64,000 nucleotides of DNA from Salibacterium salarium (GTDB lineage: Bacteria > Bacillota > Bacilli > Bacillales > Marinococcaceae). How positions within the stretch are numbered: position 1 is the first letter of the stretch; every line of letters begins with the position of its first letter. The notes under the pieces were generated by a model that had not been told where the DNA came from, ran no database searches, and saw nothing but the letters and a program-made list of their open reading frames with translations. A program made the position numbers and the translations under genes. Location: positions 620,001 through 684,000 of the forward strand of contig NZ_JAUSUM010000001.1 in assembly GCF_030813635.1 (NCBI RefSeq). Direction: 5' to 3'. This document shows, in pieces, positions 8,926 to 17,418 of this stretch.

Positions 8926-10365
8926 ATGAAGAAATGGTTAGCGGTATCAACGCTAGTTGTAGGAGTTAGCATGTTTGGAAATGCTGCTTTAGGGGCGGAC
9001 GAAGATATAGGCACCCCAAGTAATGAAGAGCTGTCATATAAGCAAAAAAAGGATTTATTGACAGAAGAAGCGCTTGAGAAAGATATTCCGCCTGAAATAT
9101 TGAAAGCTATTGCTTTTGAAGAGACAGGGATGCGTCAGTTTGATGAAAATGGGGATCCTGTTTTAAATGAAAACGAAGACGGCGGGATTGGAATCATGCA
9201 AGTAACGCTAAACGAAGATGATTTTGAAAACAGAAATGTCGATCAAGATAGACTAGAAAATGATACAGCGTACAACATTGAAATAGGTGCAGAATTGTTG
9301 AATGAAAAGTGGGAATGGTCAGGAGATATTATTCCGAGTGTGAACGATGGGAATAGACATATTCTTGAAAACTGGTATTACGCAATACTGGCGTATAATG
9401 GTTTGGATCAACGGAACGATCCAACCAATAATGGAGATACCTATCAGAGTGATATATATAGTACCATCGAGGACAAGAGTTTCTTAGAAGACGTTTCTAT
9501 AGATACACCTGAATGGGAAGGAATGTACAAGGACGGTGAGAATCGGATTCGTTTTGAAGAGGGAGAGAATGTAACGACAGATAGACAAACACTATCGACT
9601 CAAATGTTTGAAAATGGAGAAGATGTCTACACTTTTCGAAGTGAATCGGAAACAACCATTAATTTTCGGGAAGAATCGGCAAATACTTCTCGATTATTAT
9701 CAGAAGTCCCTTTGTATATGCCCCTTGAAGTAGAAGGATCTTTAGAGCATGACGATAATCGAGACCATCATTTTGGTTACTATCCTTTTTACTATGCGGA
9801 TATTCACGGTTACATGGCTAGTGCTTATGTAAGAGAAGGGGAAATTACGAACTTCTCAGATGTGCGTAATCAAAAATTAACAGAAGTGATTGGTTATCTG
9901 GAGGCTCGTGATATTATCAACGGTTACCCTGATGGCACCTTTGCTCCTAATAAATCGATTCCAAGAAAGCATGCGGCATCGATGCTTGTAGAAGCGCTCG
10001 ATCTTGATGTCCCAGATGATTATGAATTACAAGCAACGGATGTAGAAGAAGACAGTCCTTATTACTCCGATATGAAAGCAGTGGAATATCACGGGTTGAT
10101 GACAGGAAGCGATCAAAACATTCGACCAAATGAAACGATGACAAGAGCTCAAATGGCATCTGTTTTAGTAGCGGCCTACGATGAAAAACTGCCGGCTACA
10201 GAGGAACCGCATAAGTTTGAAGATGTGACTCAAGATTTCTGGAATTATGAGGCCATTGATAAGTTGTATCAGCACGAATTGACGACAGAAGATCCATTTC
10301 GTCCTGGAGGCGATGTAACACGTTCTCAGTTTGCTAGATTTTTAGAACGTGCCATGACGAAATAA
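8926..10365 (+). CDS. SLH-domain protein with transglycosylase-like (lysozyme-fold) N-terminus
   Basis: A 479-residue secreted protein. GAGGAGGA (8913-8920) lies 5 bp before the ATG, and the signal peptide ends near ALGAD. Residues about 45-190 resemble a soluble lytic transglycosylase or lysozyme-like fold: ILKAIAFEETGMRQF carries a candidate catalytic Glu, and GGIGIMQVTLN is the typical following motif. A probable SH3-like part spans about 225-305 (TTINFREESANTSRLLSE). Three SLH repeats occupy about 318-479. It probably trims peptidoglycan at the wall surface while anchored by SLH. Catalytic activity is inferred only. A terminator follows directly. Confidence 0.8.
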   Translation: MKKWLAVSTLVVGVSMFGNAALGADEDIGTPSNEELSYKQKKDLLTEEALEKDIPPEILKAIAFEETGMRQFDENGDPVLNENEDGGIGIMQVTLNEDDFENRNVDQDRLENDTAYNIEIGAELLNEKWEWSGDIIPSVNDGNRHILENWYYAILAYNGLDQRNDPTNNGDTYQSDIYSTIEDKSFLEDVSIDTPEWEGMYKDGENRIRFEEGENVTTDRQTLSTQMFENGEDVYTFRSESETTINFREESANTSRLLSEVPLYMPLEVEGSLEHDDNRDHHFGYYPFYYADIHGYMASAYVREGEITNFSDVRNQKLTEVIGYLEARDIINGYPDGTFAPNKSIPRKHAASMLVEALDLDVPDDYELQATDVEEDSPYYSDMKAVEYHGLMTGSDQNIRPNETMTRAQMASVLVAAYDEKLPATEEPHKFEDVTQDFWNYEAIDKLYQHELTTEDPFRPGGDVTRSQFARFLERAMTK

Positions 10366-10368
10366 AAT

Positions 10369-10418
10369 AAGGCTGCCCGCAAAAGTAATCAAGCACGACA
10401 TTTGCGGGCAGCCTTTTT
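10369..10418. terminator. Bidirectional terminator between convergent genes
   Basis: Perfect 15-bp stem AAGGCTGCCCGCAAA (10369-10383) with TTTGCGGGCAGCCTT (10401-10415), flanked by A and T runs on both sides, so it can serve the genes on either strand. Confidence 0.9.
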
Positions 10419-10422
10419 ATTA

Positions 10423-11250
10423 TTATTCATTTTCAATGGAATCACGCAAATAATCTTTATACAAAGTATAAGAGTCATCTCCGTAGTTTTCGAGAAAATC
10501 GGACGTTGGTTCAAAAGCCTGCGTCAATGCTTCTCTTTCCCCTTGTTGGTCATCCATTTTTGCATAAACCTCACTCATCCGGTAAAAATGGGTAGGGTCT
10601 TCAGCATCCAAGGTGGTAAGCGTGTCAAAACGTTCCAAACTTTGTTCATAGTTACCGGTACTAGAGTAAGCTTGAGCTAATGCCAACAGCAAATCTCGTC
10701 CCGGCTCTTCTCCATTCTCTTGCAGCTCTTCTTCCAAATCAAACAATAAAGAAGTACCTTTGTCCACATCATGTTCAGACTCCATTAGCAGTGTAGCGTA
10801 GTTAATAATATTTTCCTCATTGTCCGGCTGACTCTCATATTGGTCTTGTAAAATATCAGCTGCGTCTTGAACGAGTGGCTGAGCAGGTTCATCCGTGTTT
10901 TCAACATGAGCTTGAAGGGCTTCCGTATAGCGATTGGAAAAGGAAGCAGCCTCTTCCGGTTCTTCTGCTCGTAATTCTCTTAAATAAATAATAATTTCAT
11001 TATAACGACCGTTTTCTATTTCTTCTTCCATGATGCTGTTAATATTAGTAGTGGAGAGGTCCTCGAGTCGAAAACGGTCGGCGAGTTCCTGGAGTGTTTC
11101 ATTGTTGTACACGAAATTTTCGTCGTCATAAGCATATTTATCCGTATTGACTGTCTGTTCTTGTTCCAAGTGGCGATTCATGCCAATGGTGGAACATCCT
11201 GATGTTGTAAGTAAAATAGTAACAAGCCCAATGACCATGCTTTTATTCAT
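10423..11250 (-). CDS. TPR-like lipoprotein of unknown function
   Basis: A 275-residue protein with a lipoprotein signal peptide (lipobox LTTSGC, modified Cys at residue 19). The body is acidic and helical, with TPR-like pairs near the C-terminus (LLLALAQAYSSTGNYEQSLERFDTL; HFYRMSEVYAKMDDQQGEREAL). It should sit on the outer face of the membrane and bind other proteins. It converges on the SLT/SLH gene and is transcribed alone. I do not recognise a specific family, and a role in wall or S-layer assembly is only suggested by location. Confidence 0.75.
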   Translation of the reverse strand: MNKSMVIGLVTILLTTSGCSTIGMNRHLEQEQTVNTDKYAYDDENFVYNNETLQELADRFRLEDLSTTNINSIMEEEIENGRYNEIIIYLRELRAEEPEEAASFSNRYTEALQAHVENTDEPAQPLVQDAADILQDQYESQPDNEENIINYATLLMESEHDVDKGTSLLFDLEEELQENGEEPGRDLLLALAQAYSSTGNYEQSLERFDTLTTLDAEDPTHFYRMSEVYAKMDDQQGEREALTQAFEPTSDFLENYGDDSYTLYKDYLRDSIENE

Positions 11251-11600
11251 CTATTCATCACCTATTCTTTAATATGCGTTGTATATAAGGGAACCCTATT
11301 CATTTTATATGAAATAAGGAAGAAAAGAAAGAAGTGCTCATTGTTAATAATTACAGAAAAATATCATATGTAACATACATGTAACCTATTTTGATAATAT
11401 TTTACCATTTTCTATCTTTTCTCATAAAAAACTAGTTTATCTTTCTATCACATGATATTCTTAAGAACAGAAGGAAGGAATGGCGAATGTTGACAGACTT
11501 CACCTTTGTCTGCCATACATACGATGACTTCCAAGTGCCAAAGACACTCTCCCTAAAGAGACAAGAAAAAGGGAAAACAACAGAGAGGAGGAACAAGTCT

Positions 11601-13268
11601 TTGAAAATAAAAATTTCATATGTGCTAATGGCTGTTGTCTTGCTGCTTTCCATCGTTCCGAACGTAGGAAAGGACACAGCAGAAGCGAGTGATAGGTATT
11701 CTGATGTCAGCGATAGTTTCTGGGCATCGGAAGAAATTGATTACTTGGCGGAACAAGGCGTTGCGACAGGGGACGAATCTGGTAATTTCAGGCCGAATGA
11801 ATCTCTAACAAGGGCACAAGCTTCTGTAATAATTACAAATGCTCTTGGTGAGGATGGTTTAGATCGGGCGGCACCAACATTTGACGATGTAGATAAAGAC
11901 TATTGGTCGTATAATCGTATTGAAAGAGCCGCACAAATGGGGATTTTCCAAGGGGATGAAGGGGAATTCAGACCAGGAAATTCTATAAAAAAAGCACAAA
12001 TAGCAGCGGTAGTAGCACGTTCGTTTTTTGGAGAAGAATCTGAGAGTAACAACAATTCTGTGGATTTTGACGATATTTCAGACGACTTTTGGGCAGAAGG
12101 GTACATAACTACTCTTGTTGACAACGATATAATAGAAGATGGTGGCAATTTTGATCCAAACAGCGCGGCCACACGAGCGGAGTTTTCCGTTTATGTCGCA
12201 CGAGCCATGGATCAAGACTTGGGCGAATCTGAAGATGAGAATGATGAACAACCTGATCAAGGTGTCGGCAGTGAGATTCTGTACGAAGGAATTGTCGATG
12301 CAAGTACACCGCTTAACGTTCGGACTGGCCCAGGTGTAGAAAACAGTGTCATTCAGACGTTAAATGATGGTGAAACTGTTGATGTATACGACATGGAAGG
12401 GAATTGGCTGAAGGTTCAGGTTAATGGGAATGACGGATACGTTCACCAGAATTACGTAAAAAAAGCTGATGACGTCGGTTCTGATCAAGAAGATAACAAC
12501 GACAAGCCGGCTGACCCTATTTCTGATGGAAAAGTGACTGCTTCGAATTTAAATGTCCGTTCTGGTCCTAGTGCAAGCCACGATACGGTAGGACGTTTAA
12601 GCGAAGGGGATACGGTTAAGATTTATGAAGAAACGAATGGCAGTTGGGTTCTCATTAAGTTTAATGGCGAATGGGCTTATACTCACAGCGGTTATATGGA
12701 TGTGAAGCCTGCTGGAGAAAGCGCGCTCAGCGGCAAAACAATTGTTATCGATCCAGGTCATGGTGATCACGATCCAGGTGCACAAGGTAATGGATTGATA
12801 GAGAAAAATATCGTTCTTTCTGTAGGACTTCGAGTAGAGTCGTTACTAGAAGAAGAAGGCGTTAATGTAGTCATGACAAGAGACGATGACACATTTGTTT
12901 CCTTGAGTGGAAGAGTCAACATTGCTGAACGCGTGGACGCAGATTCTTTTGTAAGTATTCATGCCAATGCGGCTTCCGCTGCTGCTGAAGGTGCGGAGAC
13001 TTTTTATGACAGTGGCCACAAAGCAAGAGAAAGCCGCGAATTAGCTGAATCCATTCAAGATCGGTTAGTCAGTGAAACAGGAATGAACTATCGCCGCGTT
13101 GCAGATACTGGTTTCTATGTGATTCGCAATACGACAATGCCAAGCACACTAATTGAACTAGGTTTTGTCACAAATTCAGGAGATGCGAATCGTATGAAAC
13201 AATCAGGTTATGAAAGTAAAGCAGCTCAAGCTGTTGTAAATGGAATAAAAGACTATTATGAATGGTAA
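11601..13268 (+). CDS. SLH-domain N-acetylmuramoyl-L-alanine amidase (Amidase_3)
   Basis: A 555-residue protein. TTG 11601 is preferred because GAGAGGAGG (11583-11591) lies 9 bp upstream and a signal peptide follows (LKIKISYVLMAVVLLLSI...AEA); the frame stays open to 11487 but that extension lacks signal-peptide character. Domains: three N-terminal SLH repeats (about 30-210), two SH3b domains (LNVRTGPGVENSVIQTL and LNVRSGPSASHDTVGRL), and a C-terminal Amidase_3. The zinc ligands are visible as DPGHG, the Glu of GLIEKNIVLS, and SIHAN; the catalytic Glu is in STLIELGF. It cleaves the lactyl-amide bond of peptidoglycan, probably for cell separation or turnover. Confidence 0.92.
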   Translation: MKIKISYVLMAVVLLLSIVPNVGKDTAEASDRYSDVSDSFWASEEIDYLAEQGVATGDESGNFRPNESLTRAQASVIITNALGEDGLDRAAPTFDDVDKDYWSYNRIERAAQMGIFQGDEGEFRPGNSIKKAQIAAVVARSFFGEESESNNNSVDFDDISDDFWAEGYITTLVDNDIIEDGGNFDPNSAATRAEFSVYVARAMDQDLGESEDENDEQPDQGVGSEILYEGIVDASTPLNVRTGPGVENSVIQTLNDGETVDVYDMEGNWLKVQVNGNDGYVHQNYVKKADDVGSDQEDNNDKPADPISDGKVTASNLNVRSGPSASHDTVGRLSEGDTVKIYEETNGSWVLIKFNGEWAYTHSGYMDVKPAGESALSGKTIVIDPGHGDHDPGAQGNGLIEKNIVLSVGLRVESLLEEEGVNVVMTRDDDTFVSLSGRVNIAERVDADSFVSIHANAASAAAEGAETFYDSGHKARESRELAESIQDRLVSETGMNYRRVADTGFYVIRNTTMPSTLIELGFVTNSGDANRMKQSGYESKAAQAVVNGIKDYYEW

Positions 13269-13279
13269 TAGTATACGTT

Positions 13280-13323
13280 TCCCGCTTGGAATGGTCATAA
13301 AACCTCCAAGTGGGATTTTTTTT
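13280..13323 (+). terminator. Terminator after the SLH amidase
   Basis: TCCCGCTTGGA (13280-13290) pairs with TCCAAGTGGGA (13305-13315), followed by an eight-T run. Confidence 0.9.
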
Positions 13324-13729
13324 GTATAAACAGGAGAAAGATTGAACAAAGGAAAGAAGTCCTTCTTCACCGCAAGGAAATTCTAAATAGAAAGAGATGG
13401 ACTCTGAATGAATGTGGGTCCATCTCTTTTTAGGACAAATCAATGTTGAAAATCTCGTAATGGAGTTTTGGAGACAAATAAAAAGTAGATGAAAAACGTT
13501 TTGTCCCTAATACGACCAATCCAGGATAAAACGTAACGAAAATCGGTGTGAAATGTCCCGAATCTTTACAATGCGAAACATTTCATGGGAAAAACTATCT
13601 CGAAAAGGGAAGCACCGGACCTACAACCCCAAACCAGCTAGCAGAAGTGATTCAATATGGATATGGCCGAATAAATCATGAACTTACGAATATGTCTAAG
13701 CGTTTATCAGATGCTGCCACTTTTCGTTT
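13324..13729. other. Intergenic region with a second terminator-like hairpin
   Basis: A stem AAAGAGATGGAC (13391-13402) with GTCCATCTCTTT (13418-13429) and a T-rich tail looks like another terminator, with no evident gene between it and the first. A 69-codon open frame at 13548-13757 lacks a ribosome binding site and runs into the next gene on the other strand. A few TTGTCCCTAA or ATGTCCCGAA cores (13501, 13553) recall the 21-bp arrays, but the spacing here is irregular. Confidence 0.5.
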
Positions 13730-14401
13730 TCAATCTTCCTTACTTGGATGTAATTGATGATACGTTTCGCGCATCGTTTCTGGTGAAAAAGGCAGGGAAT
13801 CTGGTTTAGGAGATTCCCAGTGATTGAAAGATTTACCGTTTAAACGCTGAATGAAATTAGGGGTATCATACATTTGTAACGTGTAAATCCAATTAGCCAT
13901 AATCAGTAAAGATGCCATATGAGACCCTTCATTGGAGGACGAACAGATGTCTTGAATGAGATGGATATCATAATCTCGAAAATAAGCGTCAAAAACGGAG
14001 GTCATTAAACATCCATCTGTGACAACACCTCCTATAATAAGATCTTTAACACCCAGACTTTTTAAAGTGAGGTCAAGGTTTGTTTCAAAAAAGGCACTCC
14101 AGCGGTATTTGTCAATGACGATATCATTTTCATGAGGTTGGATACCGTCAAGAATTTCAATACTTTCTGTGTGGGCTGCGTAGAAAAAAGGGGATCCATC
14201 TTCATTCAATGGTTCTCCTTTAGATAAAGCGATTCCGTCTTTTCTATTTATTTGCCTTGTATAAATGATAGGGATACCAGCGTTACGGCAAGCTTTAATT
14301 AGTTGTTTACAGTTAGAAACAGTATCTTCCATTTGAAGAAGACCAAAGTTACTTTCTTTTTGAAGGTCAATTAGTACTAAAGCGGATTGTTTGATATTCA
14401 T
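13730..14401 (-). CDS. Isochorismatase-family cysteine hydrolase
   Basis: About 223 residues. ATG at 14401 is chosen because AGGAGA precedes it and it leaves a 13-bp gap after the upstream gene. The cysteine-hydrolase triad is visible: Asp in LVLIDLQKE, Lys in IVIDKYRWSAF, and Cys in VVTDGCLMTS. Family members hydrolyse isochorismate, nicotinamide, N-carbamoyl compounds and similar substrates; the substrate cannot be told from sequence. It is the second gene of an operon behind a GbsR-type regulator, which may point to turnover of a quaternary-amine or carbamoyl substrate (weak inference). Confidence 0.85.
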   Translation of the reverse strand: MNIKQSALVLIDLQKESNFGLLQMEDTVSNCKQLIKACRNAGIPIIYTRQINRKDGIALSKGEPLNEDGSPFFYAAHTESIEILDGIQPHENDIVIDKYRWSAFFETNLDLTLKSLGVKDLIIGGVVTDGCLMTSVFDAYFRDYDIHLIQDICSSSNEGSHMASLLIMANWIYTLQMYDTPNFIQRLNGKSFNHWESPKPDSLPFSPETMRETYHQLHPSKED

Positions 14402-14414
14402 TGCAGTTTCTCCT

Positions 14415-14954
14415 TTACTCCTCATTCTTAGGAGGAACGTAATCTAGTATTTCTTTTGATTCGAGTGCGTTAGCTAAGCGGGTGGTCCAGTCTAAGTAGT
14501 TCTGGGCTTCTTTAATCAAAGCTAAATCTTGTTTTGCTGTATTTTCGATATGTTCATCTGTAGTGTGTTGAGCAATTTCTTGGATAGTAGGTTTTGTTTG
14601 TTCAGCAGCTTTCATCAGTAGATTTCTTTCTTGTCGTATTTTTTTTACGAAATAATGAAGGAAGTTACGCAAAAAATCCTTTTCAGCAATGAAATGATCT
14701 TTACGTTCACCCTTTTTCCACACTTTTGTGACCATCTCTGTTTCAATTAATTCACGGAGTCCGTTGCTGACACTTGCTTTGCTCATTGCTACCTGAACGG
14801 TAATGTCATCAATGGATAATGGTTCGTTTGCGAAATAAAGAATCCCGTAAATTCTTCCAACAGAAGGTGTGACTCCATAGATAACCATAGATTGGGCGAT
14901 TGCGCTTTCCATGACATCTCGGGCTTCTTCTAATTTATCCCATTCGGTACTCAT
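14415..14954 (-). CDS. GbsR/MarR-type transcriptional regulator
   Basis: 179 residues with a winged helix at about 35-95 (PSVGRIYGILYFANEPLSID; MSKASVSNGLRELIE) and a helical dimerisation region. The size and the IYGVTPSVGRIYGIL signature fit the GbsR group. In Bacillus subtilis GbsR and OpcR repress glycine-betaine synthesis or uptake genes. Here the partner gene encodes an isochorismatase-fold enzyme rather than choline dehydrogenase. AGGTGGTGA precedes the start on the minus strand. A perfect 14-bp inverted repeat just upstream is a likely autoregulatory operator. Confidence 0.85.
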   Translation of the reverse strand: MSTEWDKLEEARDVMESAIAQSMVIYGVTPSVGRIYGILYFANEPLSIDDITVQVAMSKASVSNGLRELIETEMVTKVWKKGERKDHFIAEKDFLRNFLHYFVKKIRQERNLLMKAAEQTKPTIQEIAQHTTDEHIENTAKQDLALIKEAQNYLDWTTRLANALESKEILDYVPPKNEE

Positions 14955-14994
14955 TAAAGATTCACCACCTATGTAATTATATAATAATATTTTT

Positions 14995-15031
14995 AATTTA
15001 TATAATTTATTTTAAACAAATTATATAAATT
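14995..15031. promoter_or_regulatory. Perfect inverted repeat, candidate operator of the GbsR-type regulator
   Basis: AATTTATATAATTT (14995-15008) and AAATTATATAAATT (15018-15031) are exact reverse complements separated by 9 bp. They lie 40-77 bp upstream of the regulator start, between it and the divergent CAP-domain gene, in a very AT-rich stretch. Confidence 0.65.
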
Positions 15032-15168
15032 GTCAACATCAATAAGAAAATATAAGAAGTATTTGGAATTAACAACCATTAAAAAGCAATTCGTGATAAA
15101 ATAGAGTCAAAGTTACATATTAAAGAAGTTTGTTAACGCAAGTTACACAACAAACGGAGGTCACCATT

Positions 15169-16671
15169 ATGCCTAAAAAACGAACCTTGCTGTTATTGTT
15201 AACGGGAGTGCTTGTTATTACTCCTTTGATGACAGAAGCGGAAACTGTATTTCCTGATGTAGGAGGTGATCATTGGGCAGTAGATGAAATTCAGTATATA
15301 ACAGAGCAGGATATTGTGAGCGGTTATGAGGATGATACGTTTCGGCCGAAGGAAAATGTGAGCCGTGCACAAACAGCAAAAATGCTTGCGAACGCACTGG
15401 ATTTAAATATTGATAACCCAACTGATCCCGAGTTTAGTGATGTCGACAAAGATTCCCACTACTACCCTTATATCGCAGCGGTAGCTAATGAGGGAATTAT
15501 GACGGGAGACGGAGAAACGTTTGATATGAGTGAAGAGCTGTCGCGCGCGCAAATGTCTGTTGTGTTATCGAATGCTTTTGGTTTTGACAAATCAGACGAT
15601 GGTTCATTCACTGATGTGCCGGAAGACTATTGGGCACTGGATGCGATTCAACGTTTGGCGGCGAACAGAATAACGAGTGGACATGCCGATGGAAGTTTTG
15701 GACCGGGAGAAAATACCACTAGAGCTCAATTCTCTGTGTTTCTAGCAAGAGCAATGGAAGACGATTTTCGAGTGGAAAGTGTCAATACCCCTCCCTCTGA
15801 TGTAGGAAGCGATGAAAAAGCATGGCATTTTCGTGGGGTGGGTCTTGGAGATTCAGAAACTTCTTTGAAAGCTGCCCTAGGCGAACCGAAAGAAACGGAA
15901 CAAAGTCGTTATGGATTCGAATGGTATTTATACCATAACAATTATAATGATTATGTTCAGATTGGTGTAGAAGATGGGGAAGTCGTTGCGGCTTATTCGA
16001 ATCAAAACACATGGCAGGGAGAACATGATTTAGACTTAAACGATAGAAAGTCCGATGTTCTCGATGCTTATGGAGAACCACTTAAATATATTCAAAAGGG
16101 TGGTTCCCAATTTAGTGTTGAAACAGAAGATTCTAGCAGCGTCTTTAAATCAAACGGTCAATATACAACATTTTTCTATGATACACATCGTAGCAATCTT
16201 ATAACAGCAGTCTTCATTATTGACGATGAGATAGAAGAAGATTTCCGCCAATATTACGCGGAACCGGACGAAACGTTGAAAGAAAGCTTTGAGAGCCAAG
16301 TGTTTCATTTAGCTAACGCACAACGAAAAAGGTATGGAAAGCGTATTTTAGAATGGGATGATGCCATTTCTGAAACGGCATTTTCTCATAGTGTAGATAT
16401 GGCGAGAAATCATTTCTTTGAACACCAAAATTTAGATGGAGAAGACCCGTTTGATCGAATGTTGGATGATGGTATTCATTATAGTGATGCCGCCGAAAAT
16501 ATTGCTTATGGTCAAGTGAGTCCGTTGTATGTGCACCAAAGCTGGATGAATTCCACTACCGGACATCGCGAAGCTCTACTGGGTGATTATCATCGTCTTG
16601 GTGTCGGTGTTGCTTTCGATGAAATTCGCAAACAACCGTACTATACACAAAACTTCTATACTCCTAAATAA
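15169..16671 (+). CDS. SLH-domain CAP (SCP/YkwD-like) surface protein
   Basis: A 500-residue secreted protein. ATG 15169 follows GGAGGT at 15156-15161; an in-frame TTG at 15130 lacks a ribosome binding site. The signal peptide ends near TEAE. Three SLH repeats (about 25-205) come first, then a CAP-associated N-terminal domain (about 220-355, VGLGDSETSLKAALGEP), then a CAP domain (about 380-500) with HSVDMARNHFFEHQNL, AAENIAYG and YVHQSWMNSTTGHREALL. CAP proteins in Bacilli are extracellular and mostly of unknown activity. It is the fourth SLH protein of the island. Confidence 0.88.
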   Translation: MPKKRTLLLLLTGVLVITPLMTEAETVFPDVGGDHWAVDEIQYITEQDIVSGYEDDTFRPKENVSRAQTAKMLANALDLNIDNPTDPEFSDVDKDSHYYPYIAAVANEGIMTGDGETFDMSEELSRAQMSVVLSNAFGFDKSDDGSFTDVPEDYWALDAIQRLAANRITSGHADGSFGPGENTTRAQFSVFLARAMEDDFRVESVNTPPSDVGSDEKAWHFRGVGLGDSETSLKAALGEPKETEQSRYGFEWYLYHNNYNDYVQIGVEDGEVVAAYSNQNTWQGEHDLDLNDRKSDVLDAYGEPLKYIQKGGSQFSVETEDSSSVFKSNGQYTTFFYDTHRSNLITAVFIIDDEIEEDFRQYYAEPDETLKESFESQVFHLANAQRKRYGKRILEWDDAISETAFSHSVDMARNHFFEHQNLDGEDPFDRMLDDGIHYSDAAENIAYGQVSPLYVHQSWMNSTTGHREALLGDYHRLGVGVAFDEIRKQPYYTQNFYTPK

Positions 16672-16676
16672 TTTTT

Positions 16677-16714
16677 ATCCGCGGTCGTTTCATGTACAAA
16701 AGACCGCGGATTTA
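16677..16714 (+). terminator. Terminator after the CAP/SLH gene
   Basis: ATCCGCGGTC (16677-16686) pairs perfectly with GACCGCGGAT (16702-16711), followed by TTTA. Confidence 0.85.
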
Positions 16715-16754
16715 TTAATGTTGCAATTTTTTTGAAATAAGTGTATTTCCACGC

Positions 16755-16860
16755 CCGTGGAAAACGCCGTCTGGAGTGGATGCGGAAAGAAGCATATCAC
16801 TTAAAAAAGTGAGGTCTAAAAAAGGATGGAATTTCTGGTTACCAGATTCCGTTTTTCTTA
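16755..16860. repeat. Direct repeat, left copy (flanks the 180-bp element)
   Basis: Begins CCGTGGAAAACGCCGTCTGG, continues with GGAAAGAAGCAT and AAAAAGTGAGG, and ends in TTCCGTTTTTCTTA. The same series occurs at 17196-17269. This copy holds an extra 30 bp including the palindrome TCTGGT/ACCAGA. The start resembles the tail (CGCGGAAAGCG...TGGAG) of repeats I recall as common in Bacillaceae genomes. Confidence 0.6.
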
Positions 16861-16960
16861 ATAGATAAAAATGTATATAAAATGTGGAGCTATTGGCGAG
16901 AAAGAATAGAATCTGCTCAATTTATATTTTGCTGAAGAAGTCTACATGTTACATGTTCTA

Positions 16961-17138
16961 TGCATAATAAAACGGTTTCCTTTATATCAAGATGGGAGGT
17001 GAGACCGGAGCAGGTGAGACTCCTGTGGGGAAAGCATGAGTTGAAGACCCCGGAGAAAGAGCCGCCAGGCGCTTTCGAGGAGGCTGAGGCCATGCCCACG
17101 GAAAGCGAACCCGCGCAGGGATCACCGTCCTTTTATTC
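16961..17138. repeat. Dispersed structured repeat of ~180 bp, copy A
   Basis: Almost the same sequence occurs at 35429-35607, by eye close to 90 percent identical. Shared blocks include GGGAGGTGAGACCGGAGC, AAAGCATGAGTTGAAGACCC, GGCGCTTTCGAGGAGGCTG and CCCGCGCAGGG. It is GC-rich against an AT-rich background and rich in short inverted repeats, with ACGGT near one end and ACCGT near the other. An open frame of 74 codons inside it lacks a ribosome binding site and is probably spurious. Confidence 0.8.
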
Positions 17139-17195
17139 AATGACCTCTATAAAAAACAGAACCTTTACGTTTTTTACCCTTTAAGGAGGGCATAT

Positions 17196-17269
17196 CCGTG
17201 GAAAGTGTCCCGTCTGGAGTGGATGGGGAAAGAAGCACATTCTAAAAAGTGAGGCTCCGTTTTTCTTAT
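17196..17269. repeat. Direct repeat, right copy
   Basis: Matches the block at 16755-16860: CCGTGGAAAG, GTCTGGAGTGGATG, GGAAAGAAGCA, AAAAAGTGAGG, TCCGTTTTTCTTA. The two copies bracket the 180-bp element. Its last 16 bases also occur at 2661-2676. Confidence 0.6.
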
Positions 17270-17313
17270 GAACTGTAAAAAAATCGAAACTAGGCTTTCA
17301 CGTGAATCGGGTG

Positions 17314-17377
17314 TATAATAAGAGGTATGGTAATAATAGAAGAATGCTGCGTGGCTTTATCGTTTAGCGCGCAGCAT
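17314..17377 (+). promoter_or_regulatory. Leader of the csaB operon: candidate -10 and hairpin
   Basis: A TATAAT at 17314-17319 has no good -35 at the right distance. Downstream, ATGCTGCG (17344-17351) pairs with CGCAGCAT (17370-17377). No T run follows, so it is more likely a leader structure than a terminator. Confidence 0.35.
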
Positions 17378-17418
17378 TGTCTTGCTAAACATAAAGAAAA
17401 GGTCAGGTACTTACATAT

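Noticed and set aside
13499-13562. TGTCCC-type cores considered as a fourth 21-bp array
   Set aside because: Only two or three weak cores with irregular spacing; not distinguishable from chance by eye.
13548-13757. 69-codon open frame on the plus strand
   Set aside because: No ribosome binding site and its 3' end overlaps the isochorismatase-family gene on the other strand.
16960-17184. 74-codon open frame inside the 180-bp repeat
   Set aside because: No ribosome binding site, and the matching repeat copy at 35.4 kb does not keep a comparable reading frame in a gene context.
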